Below, piece after piece: positions 1 through 8,700 of a stretch of 64,000 nucleotides of DNA; within the stretch, counting starts at the first letter, position 1, and the number at the start of each line of letters is the position of its first letter. The notes under the pieces were generated by a model, which had not been told where the DNA came from, did no database searches, and saw only the letters and a program-made list of their open reading frames with translations. This DNA comes from Mycobacterium adipatum. Its GTDB lineage: Bacteria; Actinomycetota; Actinomycetes; Mycobacteriales; Mycobacteriaceae. Position numbers and translations under genes: made by a program. The stretch covers positions 2,170,001 to 2,234,000 of the forward strand of contig NZ_CP015596.1 of assembly GCF_001644575.1 (NCBI RefSeq), written 5' to 3'.

Positions 1-2
1 GC

Positions 3-1193
3 AGCGGGGGAGCAATCGACAGCGGTGTGATCACTTCCGATGGCGTCACCGCCGATATCAGCCCGGCGGCCTCCGCGCAGTTGACCCAGGTGCCCCCGGG
101 CCGCACCCCCGTGACCATCAGCCTCGACGGCCTGGGCTCCTATCGGGTGTTGTCGGTGCAACCGCGTCGCGGAGCGCACACCGTCGTCGTCGGGCTGCCC
201 ACCACCGTCGTCGACGAAACCCTGCTGTGGGTGCTCCTGATGTTCTGCGTGGTTTCGGCGGCCGCGCTGGCCGCCGCCACGGCGGCCGGGATCTGGATCA
301 TCCGGCGCCAATTGGAGCCGCTGGCAAAGGTTTCCGCGGCCGCCCGCGATGTCGCCGACCTCGAACTCGACAAGGGGGAGGTTCGGTTGCCGACGCCGAT
401 CGTCGTGGTCGACCCCGACAGCGCGCACACCGAGGTCGGTCAGCTGGGTTCGGCACTGAACCGGATGCTGGACCGGATCGCCGGCGCGCTGACCGCGCGC
501 CACCACAGTGAGACCCGGGTGCGCCAGTTCGTGTCCGATGCCAGCCACGAACTGCGCACCCCGTTGGCGGCTATCCGCGGTTATACCGAACTGGCACAGC
601 GCAAACGGGACGACCTTCCACACGACGTCGCGTATGCGATGAGTCGGGTGGAATCCGAGACCCAACGGTTGACCACGCTGGTCGAGGACATGCTGCTGCT
701 GGCCCGTCTCGACGAGGGTCGCCCCTTGGAACGCGCCCAGGTCGATCTGGTGCGGGTGGTGGCCGACGCGGTCAGCGACGCCCACGCCGCCGGCCCGGAG
801 CACGAGTGGACCCTGGAGCTGCCCGATGACCCCGTGCAGGTCACCGGTGATGACGCCCGCCTGCACCAGGTGTTGACCAACCTGCTGACCAATGCGCGGG
901 TGCACACCCCGGCGGGCACCACGGTGACCACCTCGGTGACCACGCGCCGCGACGGTGCCGCGGTGGTGACGGTGGCCGACGACGGCCCGGGTATCCCGGA
1001 TGCGTTGCAGCCGGAGGTCTTCGAACGGTTCGCCCGCGGCGACTCGTCGCGCTCGCGGCGCGGTGGCAGTACCGGCCTCGGGCTGGCGATCGTCGCTGCC
1101 GTGGTGAAGGCCCACGGTGGCTCGATCGAGATGCGCAGTGTCCCCGGCGACACCCGGTTCATGATCACCCTGCCCGCAGGCGGTCACAGCTGA
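3..1193 (+). CDS. sensor histidine kinase, 5' end outside window
   Basis: Membrane histidine kinase of a two-component system. The reading frame is open back to the first bases, so the true start lies upstream; a GTG at 27 is only the first start codon inside the window. A transmembrane segment (about bases 225-300) is followed by a HAMP-like linker, the phosphoacceptor motif FVSDASHELRTPLAA (His codon near 546), then ATPase boxes: N box HQVLTNLLTNARVHT, G1 VADDGPGIP, G2 GGSTGLGLAIV. This is the EnvZ/OmpR-type arrangement seen in mycobacterial PrrB/TrcS/TcrY relatives. Its response regulator would be expected upstream. Only 51 nt separate it from the downstream glycosyltransferase gene, so co-transcription with the envelope cluster is plausible but unproven. 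Confidence 0.9.
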   Translation, partial: SGGAIDSGVITSDGVTADISPAASAQLTQVPPGRTPVTISLDGLGSYRVLSVQPRRGAHTVVVGLPTTVVDETLLWVLLMFCVVSAAALAAATAAGIWIIRRQLEPLAKVSAAARDVADLELDKGEVRLPTPIVVVDPDSAHTEVGQLGSALNRMLDRIAGALTARHHSETRVRQFVSDASHELRTPLAAIRGYTELAQRKRDDLPHDVAYAMSRVESETQRLTTLVEDMLLLARLDEGRPLERAQVDLVRVVADAVSDAHAAGPEHEWTLELPDDPVQVTGDDARLHQVLTNLLTNARVHTPAGTTVTTSVTTRRDGAAVVTVADDGPGIPDALQPEVFERFARGDSSRSRRGGSTGLGLAIVAAVVKAHGGSIEMRSVPGDTRFMITLPAGGHS

Positions 1194-1244
1194 CGCACAG
1201 CCGGGACCCATTCGGCGCGTAGCCGCGCGCACCAGACTCGTCGG

Positions 1245-3062
1245 ATGGTTGCCGTACCGGGGCGCGTTCCCGACGTGTCCGCACCGCCCCGGCAGGTGCG
1301 CGAGCGTGTCGCACTCGGTGTGCTGCTTGTGGTCACCGCCGCGGTGTACCTGTGGAATCTGTCGATCAGCGGGTGGGCGAACAGCTTCTACTCCGCGGCC
1401 GTGCAGGCGGGCAGTCAGAGCTGGACAGCCCTGTTCTTCGGTTCCAGCGACGCGGCCAACGCGATCACCGTCGACAAGACCCCCGCCGCGCTGTGGGTGA
1501 TGGGGCTCTCGGTGCGGTTGTTCGGGTTCAGTTCCTGGACGGTGCTGGCGCCCCAGGCGGTGATGGGAGTGCTGGCGGTCGCCGTGCTGTACGCGTCCGT
1601 GCGACGGGTCAGCGGTCCCGGGCCGGCTCTGCTCGCCGGGACGGTGCTCGCCTTCACACCGGTGGCGGCGCTGATGTTCCGGTTCAACAATCCGGATGCT
1701 CTGCTGGTGGTGTTACTGGTCGCCGCGGCGTACTGCACGCAGCGCGCCTGCGCGCCCGGGGCCGGACGGTGGTGGCTGGTCGCCACCGGCACACTGGTGG
1801 GTGGCGCATTCCTGGCCAAGATGTTGCAGGCCGTCCTGGTGCTGCCCGCATTCGGCGCCGCCTACCTGATCTGCGCCTCGGCGCCGCTGCCGTCGCGGAT
1901 CCGGCGGCTCGGCGCCGGTGTGGCGGCGCTGGTTCTCTCCGGCGGCTGGTATCTGCTGCTGGTCGAGCTGTGGCCGGCCGCACACCGGCCCTATATCGGT
2001 GGGTCGCAGGGCAACAGCATCGTCGAGCTGGCCCTCGGCTACAACGGGGTGGGGCGGCTCACCGGGGCCGAGACGGGGGGACTGGGCAACCTGAACTTCG
2101 ACGTCGGCTGGGGCAGGCTGCTGGGCGCCGGCATGGGCGCCGAGATCGGGTGGCTGCTGCCGGCCGCACTGATCGGCGCCGCAGCCGGATTCATCCTGAC
2201 CCGCCGCGCCCCGCGCACCGATCCGGCCCGGGCGGCGCTGATCATCTGGGCCGGCTGGCTGGCGGTGACGGCCGTGGTGTTCAGCTACGCCAACGGCATC
2301 GTGCACTCGTACTACACGGTGGCCCTTGCGCCGGCGATCGCCGCCTGCCTGGCCATCGGTGCAAACCTGTTGTGGCGCAACCGTACCAGGCCGCCCTGTG
2401 CGGTGGCGCTGGCGGCGACGCTGCTGGTGACGGTCACCTTGGCGGTGGTGCTGCTGGCCCGCCGGCCCGACTGGATGCCATGGCTGCGGCCGTTGATCGC
2501 GGTGGTCGGCGTGGCCGCCGCCGTCCTGCTGCTGGTGTCGGCCCGGTTGCCCGGCGCCGTCGCGGGCGTCGTCGCCGCGCTGGCCGCGGTGTCCATCCTG
2601 GCCGGACCGGTGGCCTATTCGGTGGCCACCGCGGCGGCCCCGCACCAGGGCGCGATCCCGATGGCCGGACCGGCCCGCGGTGGCGGCTTCGGTCCCGGGT
2701 TCCTGCACGCACCCGAGCCCACACCCGACCTGGCCGCACTGCTCACCGAGGACGCCGACCGGTACACCTGGCCGGCCGCGGTGGTGGGCTCCAACAACGC
2801 GGCCGGGTATCAGCTGGCCACCGGGGTCCCGGTGATGGCGGTCGGCGGATTCAACGGCACCGACCCGGCGCCCACCCTGAAGGTGTTCCGTGACCTGGTG
2901 GCGCAGGGGCGCATCCACTACTTCATCGAATCGCGCATCATGGCCGGCGCGCGCGCCGATCACGGCGGCAGCGAGGCCGCGGTGCAGATCGCGGACTGGG
3001 TGGCGCGCACGTTCAGTCCGAGGACCGTCGGCGGCACCGTCGTCTACGACCTCACCTCATAG
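1245..3062 (+). CDS. ArnT/YkcB-like family 39 glycosyltransferase (1)
   Basis: 605-residue polytopic membrane protein of the GT-C fold. These enzymes move a sugar from a polyprenyl-phosphate donor to an acceptor outside the membrane. Near the N terminus it has a conserved loop with an acidic residue and the DKTPAALW segment (about residues 75-90), then the NNPDALLVVLLVAAAY segment, then many hydrophobic helices. A soluble C-terminal domain (about residues 490-605) contains VGSNNAAGYQLATG and the end motif GGTVVYDLTS; that tail is typical of the YkcA/YkcB mannosyltransferase group. It is a close paralogue of the gene at 4360, and the two flank a GT2-GtrA gene that could make or flip the lipid-linked sugar. 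The acceptor is unknown. Confidence 0.85.
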   Translation: MVAVPGRVPDVSAPPRQVRERVALGVLLVVTAAVYLWNLSISGWANSFYSAAVQAGSQSWTALFFGSSDAANAITVDKTPAALWVMGLSVRLFGFSSWTVLAPQAVMGVLAVAVLYASVRRVSGPGPALLAGTVLAFTPVAALMFRFNNPDALLVVLLVAAAYCTQRACAPGAGRWWLVATGTLVGGAFLAKMLQAVLVLPAFGAAYLICASAPLPSRIRRLGAGVAALVLSGGWYLLLVELWPAAHRPYIGGSQGNSIVELALGYNGVGRLTGAETGGLGNLNFDVGWGRLLGAGMGAEIGWLLPAALIGAAAGFILTRRAPRTDPARAALIIWAGWLAVTAVVFSYANGIVHSYYTVALAPAIAACLAIGANLLWRNRTRPPCAVALAATLLVTVTLAVVLLARRPDWMPWLRPLIAVVGVAAAVLLLVSARLPGAVAGVVAALAAVSILAGPVAYSVATAAAPHQGAIPMAGPARGGGFGPGFLHAPEPTPDLAALLTEDADRYTWPAAVVGSNNAAGYQLATGVPVMAVGGFNGTDPAPTLKVFRDLVAQGRIHYFIESRIMAGARADHGGSEAAVQIADWVARTFSPRTVGGTVVYDLTS

Positions 3063-3109
3063 CCGGCTCACAGCGTGCGCCCACCGGCGGCACACCGTAC
3101 GCGCCGAGC

Positions 3110-4336
3110 ATGGAGATCATGACCGAGATCCTCTCCGCGGCACGCCCCAACGTCGCACTGACCACCCCCGGTGTGCCGGTGGTCGATATCGTGGTGCCCG
3201 TCTTCAACGAACAGGCTTCGCTGGAGAATTCGGTGCGCAGGCTGCACCGGCACCTGCGGGACAACTTCACCTTCGCCGTCCGCATCACCATCGCCGACAA
3301 CGCCAGCACCGACGCCACCGGGCGCATCGCCGCCGCGCTCGCCGCTGAGCTCGAGGGTGTGCGCACGGTGCGCCTGGAGGAGAAGGGCCGGGGCCGCGCG
3401 CTGCACAGGGTGTGGAGCGAATCGGAGGCGCCGGTGCTCGCGTACATGGATGTGGACCTGTCCACCGACCTGGCCGCGCTGGCACCACTGGTGGCCCCGC
3501 TGTTGTCCGGTCATTCGGATCTGGCCATCGGCACCCGGCTCAACCGCAGCTCACGTGTCGTCCGCGGCGCCAAGCGCGAGATCATCTCGCGCTGCTACAA
3601 CCTGATCCTCAAGTCCACACTGTCCGCCGGGTTCTCGGACGCGCAGTGCGGATTCAAGGCGATCCGCGCCGATGTCGCCCGCGAACTGCTGCCCTATGTG
3701 GCCGACACAGGTTGGTTCTTCGACACCGAATTGCTGGTCCTGGCCGAGCGCAGCGGACTGCGCATCCACGAGGTGCCCGTCGACTGGGTGGACGACCCGG
3801 ACAGCCGGGTGGACATCGTCGCCACCGCCAAGGCCGACCTGCGGGGCATCGGACGGCTGCTGCGCGGATTCGGCGACGGATCGATCCCGGTCAACACCAT
3901 TGCCGCGCAGCTGGGTTCGCGCCGATCGGCGGCGCCGGGTTCGCTGCTGCGCCAGGTCGTGCGGTTCGCCGCGGTGGGGGTGCTGTCCACCGCGGCGTAT
4001 CTGCTGATCTTCCTGGGCTTGCACGGTGTGGTCGGGGCGCAGTGGGCCAACCTGCTTTCCCTGCTGCTGACCGCGATCGGTAACACCGCGGCCAACCGGC
4101 GGTTCACCTTCGGGGTCCGCGGTGCCGGTGCGGTGGCTCGCCACCACCTCGAAGGTCTCATCGTGTTCGCTATCGCGCTCGCCATCACCAGCGGTTCGCT
4201 GGCCGGGTTGCACGCGGTGACGGATCGGCCCGATCAGCTACTGGAGACCACGGTGCTGGTGATCGCCAATCTGGTGGCCACCGCGGCGCGGTTCGTCCTG
4301 CTGCGCGGCTGGGTCTTTCACCCGCGCCGCCGCTGA
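3110..4336 (+). CDS. GT2 glycosyltransferase fused to GtrA-like membrane domain
   Basis: 408 residues. The N-terminal half is a family 2 glycosyltransferase of the dolichol-phosphate mannose synthase type: VVDIVVPVFNEQASLE begins the nucleotide-binding fold, YMDVDLSTDL supplies the DxD-like metal site, and IGTRLNRSS and CGFKAIR are typical of polyprenyl-phosphate sugar synthases. The C-terminal ~125 residues (FAAVGVLSTAAYLLIFLGL onward) form a four-helix GtrA domain, thought to help move lipid-linked sugars across the membrane. It likely charges polyprenyl phosphate with a hexose that the flanking family 39 enzymes use. An ATG at 3119 is an alternative start nine bases later. Gaps to the neighbours are 47 and 23 nt, consistent with an operon. 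Confidence 0.88.
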   Translation: MEIMTEILSAARPNVALTTPGVPVVDIVVPVFNEQASLENSVRRLHRHLRDNFTFAVRITIADNASTDATGRIAAALAAELEGVRTVRLEEKGRGRALHRVWSESEAPVLAYMDVDLSTDLAALAPLVAPLLSGHSDLAIGTRLNRSSRVVRGAKREIISRCYNLILKSTLSAGFSDAQCGFKAIRADVARELLPYVADTGWFFDTELLVLAERSGLRIHEVPVDWVDDPDSRVDIVATAKADLRGIGRLLRGFGDGSIPVNTIAAQLGSRRSAAPGSLLRQVVRFAAVGVLSTAAYLLIFLGLHGVVGAQWANLLSLLLTAIGNTAANRRFTFGVRGAGAVARHHLEGLIVFAIALAITSGSLAGLHAVTDRPDQLLETTVLVIANLVATAARFVLLRGWVFHPRRR

Positions 4337-4359
4337 CTCCCACGACATGAAGGATTGAC

Positions 4360-6246
4360 ATGACGATGACTGCAGAAGTTCAGATACCGCCGGAGCAGGT
4401 CGTGCCCGGCGTGCACCCACGCTGGGAACGCCCGGGGCTGCTGGCACTGCTCGCCGGCACCGCCGCGCTCTACCTGTGGGGGTTGGGCTCGGGCGGCTGG
4501 GCCAACAGCTATTACGCCGCGGCCGCGCAGGCGGGCACCCAGGACTGGAAGGCCTGGCTGTTCGGCTCCTTCGACGCGGGCAACGCCATCACGGTGGACA
4601 AGCCACCGGCCGCGCTGTGGGCAATGGCGTTGTCCGGCAGAGTATTCGGCTTCAATGAGTTCACCATGCTGCTGCCGCAGGCGCTGATGGGTGTCGCGGC
4701 CGTCGCGGTGCTGTTCGGCACGGTGCGGCGCACCAGTGGTCCGGCGGCGGGACTCATCGCCGGTGCCGTGCTGGCGCTGACGCCGGTGGCGGCGCTGATG
4801 TTCCGGTACAACAATCCGGACGCGCTGCTGGTGCTGCTGCTGGTGGTGGCGGCCTACTGCATGGTGCGGGCGACCCAGCAGGGCAGCATGCGGTGGGTGG
4901 CGCTGTCGGGCGGCGCGGTCGGTTTCGCGTTTCTGACCAAGATGCTGCAGGCGTTCCTGGTGGTGCCCGCGCTGAGTCTGGTGTTCCTGGTGGCCGCCCC
5001 GATGGGTTTCTGGAAACGGGTTGGAGCATTGCTTGTCGCACTGGTCTCGGCGGTGGTCTCGGCGGGCTGGTATATCGCGCTGGTCAGCCTGTGGCCGACG
5101 GACGCCCGGCCCTATATCGCCGGGTCGAGTGATAACAGCCTGTTGCAGTTGGCATTCGGGTACAACGGAGTCGATCGCATCGTTGGTCGGGGCCAACCCG
5201 GGGGCGGTGCCGGACCGGGCGGACCCGGCGGCGGGGGAGCGAACCTGTTCTTCGGTGGGGATCCGGGCGTCGGCAGGTTGTTCGGGGCGTCCATGGGCGC
5301 CGAGGCGTCCTGGCTGTTGCCCGCGGCACTGCTCGGGCTGGTCGCCGTGCTGTGGCTCACCCGGCGCGCCGCGCGCACCGATATGGTGCGCGCCGCCACC
5401 CTGATGTGGGGGACGTGGCTGCTGGTCACCGGCGCGGTGTTCAGCTTCATGGACGGCACCATCCACCCCTACTACACCGTGGCACTCGCTCCGGCGATCG
5501 CTGCGCTGGTGGGGATTTCGTCGGTCGAGCTGTGGCACCGCCGGCACCATCCGGCGGCGCGTGCGGTACTCGCACTGAGCCTCGTGGGTACGGGTGGGTG
5601 GGCCTTTGTGCTGCTGGGCCGCAACCCGGATTGGTGGCCGGTGCTGCGCTGGTCGGTGCTGATCGCGTCCGTGGTCGTCGCGGCGGTCCTGGCGTTCGGC
5701 GTGCAGCGGCTGGGCCGGTCCGCCGAGGCCGTCCTGGTGGCCGCGGCCCTGCTGGCCGGTGGTGCGGGCAGCGCCGGATGGGCGCTGGCGACGGTTGCCG
5801 ACGGCAACAGCGGCGGCCCGATGGCGGTCTCCGGTCCGGCGACCCAGCAACACGAGTTCGGGCCGGGCGGGCACACCGGTCGGCCGGGCGGCCCGGGCAC
5901 CCGCGTCGACGACACGGCGCTGGCCGAGCTGGTGACCGGACTGGACAACCGGTGGGCGGCAGCGACCGTCGGCTCCATGATGGCCGGTGACCTGGAACTC
6001 AAGAGCGGGGCCTCGATCATGTCGATCGGCGGGTTCGCGGGCGGCGACAATTCGCCGACGCTGCAACAGTTCCAGGACTACGTAGCGGCCGGGGATGTGC
6101 GCTACTTCATCGCCGGTGAGCGGTTCGGGCCCGGCGGGCACCGGGACGGGTCGGGCACCCAGATCACCGAGTGGGTGCAGCAGCACTTCGCCACGCTCGA
6201 CGTCGGTGGCACCACGGTCTACGACCTGAGCAGGCCGCTGCGCTAG
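4360..6246 (+). CDS. ArnT/YkcB-like family 39 glycosyltransferase (2)
   Basis: 628-residue polytopic protein, clearly paralogous to the protein encoded at 1245: both share the VDK(T/P)PAALW loop, the NNPDALLVLLLV segment, the ARPYIAGSS segment and a C-terminal domain ending in GGTTVYDLS. It differs by a Gly/Pro-rich insertion (about residues 282-302, GGGAGPGGPGGGGANLFFGG) in an extracytoplasmic loop and another Gly/Pro-rich stretch near residue 505. The start ATG follows a short gap after the GT2-GtrA gene, with the purine-rich tract GAAGGA upstream. By family it should glycosylate a cell-envelope acceptor from a polyprenyl-phosphate sugar; substrate and acceptor cannot be told from sequence. 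Confidence 0.86.
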   Translation: MTMTAEVQIPPEQVVPGVHPRWERPGLLALLAGTAALYLWGLGSGGWANSYYAAAAQAGTQDWKAWLFGSFDAGNAITVDKPPAALWAMALSGRVFGFNEFTMLLPQALMGVAAVAVLFGTVRRTSGPAAGLIAGAVLALTPVAALMFRYNNPDALLVLLLVVAAYCMVRATQQGSMRWVALSGGAVGFAFLTKMLQAFLVVPALSLVFLVAAPMGFWKRVGALLVALVSAVVSAGWYIALVSLWPTDARPYIAGSSDNSLLQLAFGYNGVDRIVGRGQPGGGAGPGGPGGGGANLFFGGDPGVGRLFGASMGAEASWLLPAALLGLVAVLWLTRRAARTDMVRAATLMWGTWLLVTGAVFSFMDGTIHPYYTVALAPAIAALVGISSVELWHRRHHPAARAVLALSLVGTGGWAFVLLGRNPDWWPVLRWSVLIASVVVAAVLAFGVQRLGRSAEAVLVAAALLAGGAGSAGWALATVADGNSGGPMAVSGPATQQHEFGPGGHTGRPGGPGTRVDDTALAELVTGLDNRWAAATVGSMMAGDLELKSGASIMSIGGFAGGDNSPTLQQFQDYVAAGDVRYFIAGERFGPGGHRDGSGTQITEWVQQHFATLDVGGTTVYDLSRPLR

Positions 6247-6283
6247 CGACGTGCGCACCGCGGGGTCGACTAGATTTCCTGCC

Positions 6284-7654
6284 GTGTCCGAGCCCCAGCG
6301 CCCGCCGCCGTTCCCTCGCGGGATGGCGCTGCTGGTGGCCGGCGCGTTCTTCATGGAGATCCTCGACGCCACGATCATCACGCCCGCCATCCCGCTGATC
6401 GCGGCGTCCCTCGGTGTCGACGCGGTCGACGTGAACGTGGCGATCTCGGCCTACCTCGTCACCGTGGCGGTGCTGATTCCGGCCACCGGCTGGATGGCCG
6501 ACCGATTCGGCATCCGGCGGGTGTTCCTGGCCGCGATCGTGGTGTTCACCGCGGCCTCGGTGGGCTGCGCGCTGAGTACCTCGCTGCCGATGCTGGTCGG
6601 GATGCGGGTCCTGCAGGGCATCGGCGGCGCGATGATGGTGCCGGTCGGGCGGCTGGCCGTGTTGCGTTCCAGCGCGAAGACCGATCTGGTGCGTGCCATC
6701 GCTCTGCTCACCTGGCCGGCATTGGCGGCCCCGGTGCTGGCCCCGGTGCTGGGCGGCGGCATCGCGACGGTCGGCAGCTGGCGGTGGATCTTCATCGTCA
6801 ACATCCCGCTGGGGATCATCGGTTTCCTGTTGGCGCTCAAGCTGGTGCGCGGCGGCCCGGCCGAGACGCCGCGCACGTTGGACTGGCCGGGCCTGCTGCT
6901 GCTCGGTGGCGGTATCGCCGCGGCGCTAATCTCCCTGGAGAGCATTCGCGTCGCGGGGACGGACTGGCTGCTGGTCGGTGCCTGCGGTGCCGGTGCGGTG
7001 GTGCTGCTCGGCGTGGCGCTGTGGCATCTGCTGCGCACGACGGCACCGTTGATCGCGCTGCCGGTGCTGCGGGTGCGGACCCTGCGCATCACCGTCACCG
7101 CCGGGTCGCTGTACCGAATGGTCATCACCGCGGTGCCGTTCCTGCTGCCGCTGAAATTCGTGCTGGAGATCGGCTGGACGCCGTTTCGAGCCGGGTTGAT
7201 GGTGGCGGTGCTGTTCGCGGGCAACCTGACCATCAAGCCGGCCACCACGCCGCTGATGCGTCGATTCGGGATCCGCGCGGTGCTGGTGGTCAACGGCATC
7301 GTCTCGGTGCTGTGGTTCGGGTTGCTGGCGCTCATCGAGCCTGGCATGCCCGCGGTGCTCATCGGCGTCGTGCTCTATGTCAGCGGCGCGTTGCGCTCGA
7401 TCGGTTTCACCGCCTACAACAGCCTGGCATTCGCCGATGTCGACGGTGACGACCTGACCCACGCCAACACGTTGAACGCATCGGTGCAGGAACTGGCTGC
7501 CGGTCTGGGTATCGCGGTGGCAGCGCTGCTGGTGAGCCAGCTGGCGTCGTATTCGGTGACGTTCCTGGTGCTCGGGGCACTGCTGGCGGTGACGCTGGTG
7601 GAATCGATCCGGCTGCCCCGGGCGGCCGGAGCACAGGTGACCGGCCGGCAGTGA
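6284..7654 (+). CDS. DHA2-type MFS transporter
   Basis: About 456 residues with 12-14 hydrophobic helices. It shows the MFS motif A (GWMADRFGIRRVF) after helix 2 and the RVLQGIGGAMMVPVGR segment typical of DHA2 drug:proton antiporters. The first helix carries the Asp of motif D1 (EILDATIITPAIPLIA). The frame is open from a GTG at 6251, but the GTG at 6284 (VSEPQRPPP) gives a shorter cytoplasmic tail, fits the usual family N terminus and leaves a 37-nt gap after the glycosyltransferase. It may export a product of the cluster or be an unrelated exporter; the substrate is unknown. Confidence 0.85.
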   Translation: MSEPQRPPPFPRGMALLVAGAFFMEILDATIITPAIPLIAASLGVDAVDVNVAISAYLVTVAVLIPATGWMADRFGIRRVFLAAIVVFTAASVGCALSTSLPMLVGMRVLQGIGGAMMVPVGRLAVLRSSAKTDLVRAIALLTWPALAAPVLAPVLGGGIATVGSWRWIFIVNIPLGIIGFLLALKLVRGGPAETPRTLDWPGLLLLGGGIAAALISLESIRVAGTDWLLVGACGAGAVVLLGVALWHLLRTTAPLIALPVLRVRTLRITVTAGSLYRMVITAVPFLLPLKFVLEIGWTPFRAGLMVAVLFAGNLTIKPATTPLMRRFGIRAVLVVNGIVSVLWFGLLALIEPGMPAVLIGVVLYVSGALRSIGFTAYNSLAFADVDGDDLTHANTLNASVQELAAGLGIAVAALLVSQLASYSVTFLVLGALLAVTLVESIRLPRAAGAQVTGRQ

Positions 7655-7689
7655 TCTGTGCAGATCACCGGGGTGGGCGCGCCCGATCG

Positions 7690-7719
7690 TTGACATGACG
7701 GATGCCGGAGCGTTAAATA
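7690..7719 (+). promoter_or_regulatory. candidate sigma-A-like promoter of cysD
   Basis: TTGACA (7690-7695) and TAAATA (7714-7719) are separated by 18 nt, close to the housekeeping consensus, about 50 bases upstream of the cysD start. A second good -10-like hexamer TATGAT lies at 7726-7731. No transcript data are available, so the active start is uncertain. Confidence 0.45.
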
Positions 7720-7728
7720 CCCAACTAT

Positions 7729-7755
7729 GATTGCAATCTTGGTCATATCTACCAA
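7729..7755 (+). promoter_or_regulatory. palindromes in cysD leader, candidate operator
   Basis: Two abutting dyads precede cysD: the perfect 10-bp palindrome GATTGCAATC (7729-7738) followed at once by TTGGT-N7-ACCAA (7739-7755). This A/T-rich patch stands out from the GC-rich surroundings, overlaps the likely transcription start and ends 15 nt before the ATG. It could bind a sulfur regulator or fold in the RNA. Neither factor nor binding is known from the sequence. Confidence 0.45.
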
Positions 7756-7770
7756 CTTTATGGAGATGCA

Positions 7771-8700
7771 ATGACGGCCTCCGCCGAGCTCGACCCGGCC
7801 GCCGCCCGCTACGAGCTCAGCCACCTGCGCGCGCTGGAAGCCGAGGCGATCCACATCATCCGCGAGGTCGCCGCGGAGTTCGAGAAGCCGGTGTTGCTGT
7901 TCTCCGGCGGCAAGGACTCCATCGTCATGCTGCACCTGGCCATCAAGGCTTTCGCGCCCGGCCGCCTGCCGTTCCCGGTGATGCACGTCGACACCGGCCA
8001 CAACTTCGACGAGGTGCTCCAGATCCGCGACGAAATGGCCGCCGAGCACGGGGTGCGCCTGGTGATCGCGAGCGTGCAGGACGATATCGACGCCGGCCGC
8101 GTGGTCGAGACCATCCCGTCGCGCAACCCCATGCAGACCTTCACACTGCTGCGCGCCATCCGCGAGAACAAGTTCGACGCCGCCTTCGGCGGGGCGCGGC
8201 GCGACGAGGAGAAGGCGCGCGCCAAGGAGCGCGTGTTCAGCTTCCGCGACGAGTTCGGACAGTGGGACCCCAAGGCGCAGCGACCCGAACTGTGGAACCT
8301 GTACAACGGGCGGCACCACAAGGGCGAGCACATCCGGGCCTTCCCGATCTCGAACTGGACCGAATTCGACATCTGGTCCTATATCGGTGCCGAGAAGATC
8401 AAGCTCCCGTCGATCTACTACGCGCACCAGCGCCAGGTCTTCGAACGCGACGGCATGCTGCTGGCCGTGCACAAATTCATGCAGCCGCGCAAGGACGAGC
8501 CGGTCGTCGAGAAGACCGTGCGGTTCCGCACGGTGGGAGACGTGACCTGCACCGGCTGTGTGGAATCGTTGGCGGGCACCGTGTCCGAGGTGATCGCCGA
8601 GACCGCGGTGTCCCGGCTGACCGAGCGCGGAGCGACCCGCGCCGATGACCGAATCTCCGAAGCAGGTATGGAAGATCGCAAGCGCGAGGGGTACTTCTGA
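7771..8700 (+). CDS. cysD: sulfate adenylyltransferase subunit 2
   Basis: 309 residues, full length for CysD. It makes adenylyl-sulfate from ATP and sulfate using energy from GTP hydrolysis by CysN. The PP-loop SGGKDS is at residues 45-50; family signatures PVMHVDTGHNFDEV, GGARRDEEKARAKER and the C-terminal YYAHQR and RFRTVGD(V)TCTG segments are present. The ATG is preceded by GGAGAT, a reasonable ribosome site. The stop TGA overlaps the start of cysNC (TGATG), indicating translational coupling. It is the first gene of a sulfate-activation operon feeding cysteine, sulfated metabolites and mycothiol sulfur. Confidence 0.97.
   Translation: MTASAELDPAAARYELSHLRALEAEAIHIIREVAAEFEKPVLLFSGGKDSIVMLHLAIKAFAPGRLPFPVMHVDTGHNFDEVLQIRDEMAAEHGVRLVIASVQDDIDAGRVVETIPSRNPMQTFTLLRAIRENKFDAAFGGARRDEEKARAKERVFSFRDEFGQWDPKAQRPELWNLYNGRHHKGEHIRAFPISNWTEFDIWSYIGAEKIKLPSIYYAHQRQVFERDGMLLAVHKFMQPRKDEPVVEKTVRFRTVGDVTCTGCVESLAGTVSEVIAETAVSRLTERGATRADDRISEAGMEDRKREGYF

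Noticed and set aside
1713..2963. Long open frame on the strand opposite the first GT39 gene
   Set aside because: Low-complexity Gly/Gln/His/Arg-rich translation typical of antisense in high-GC coding DNA; the plus-strand frame has clear family motifs.
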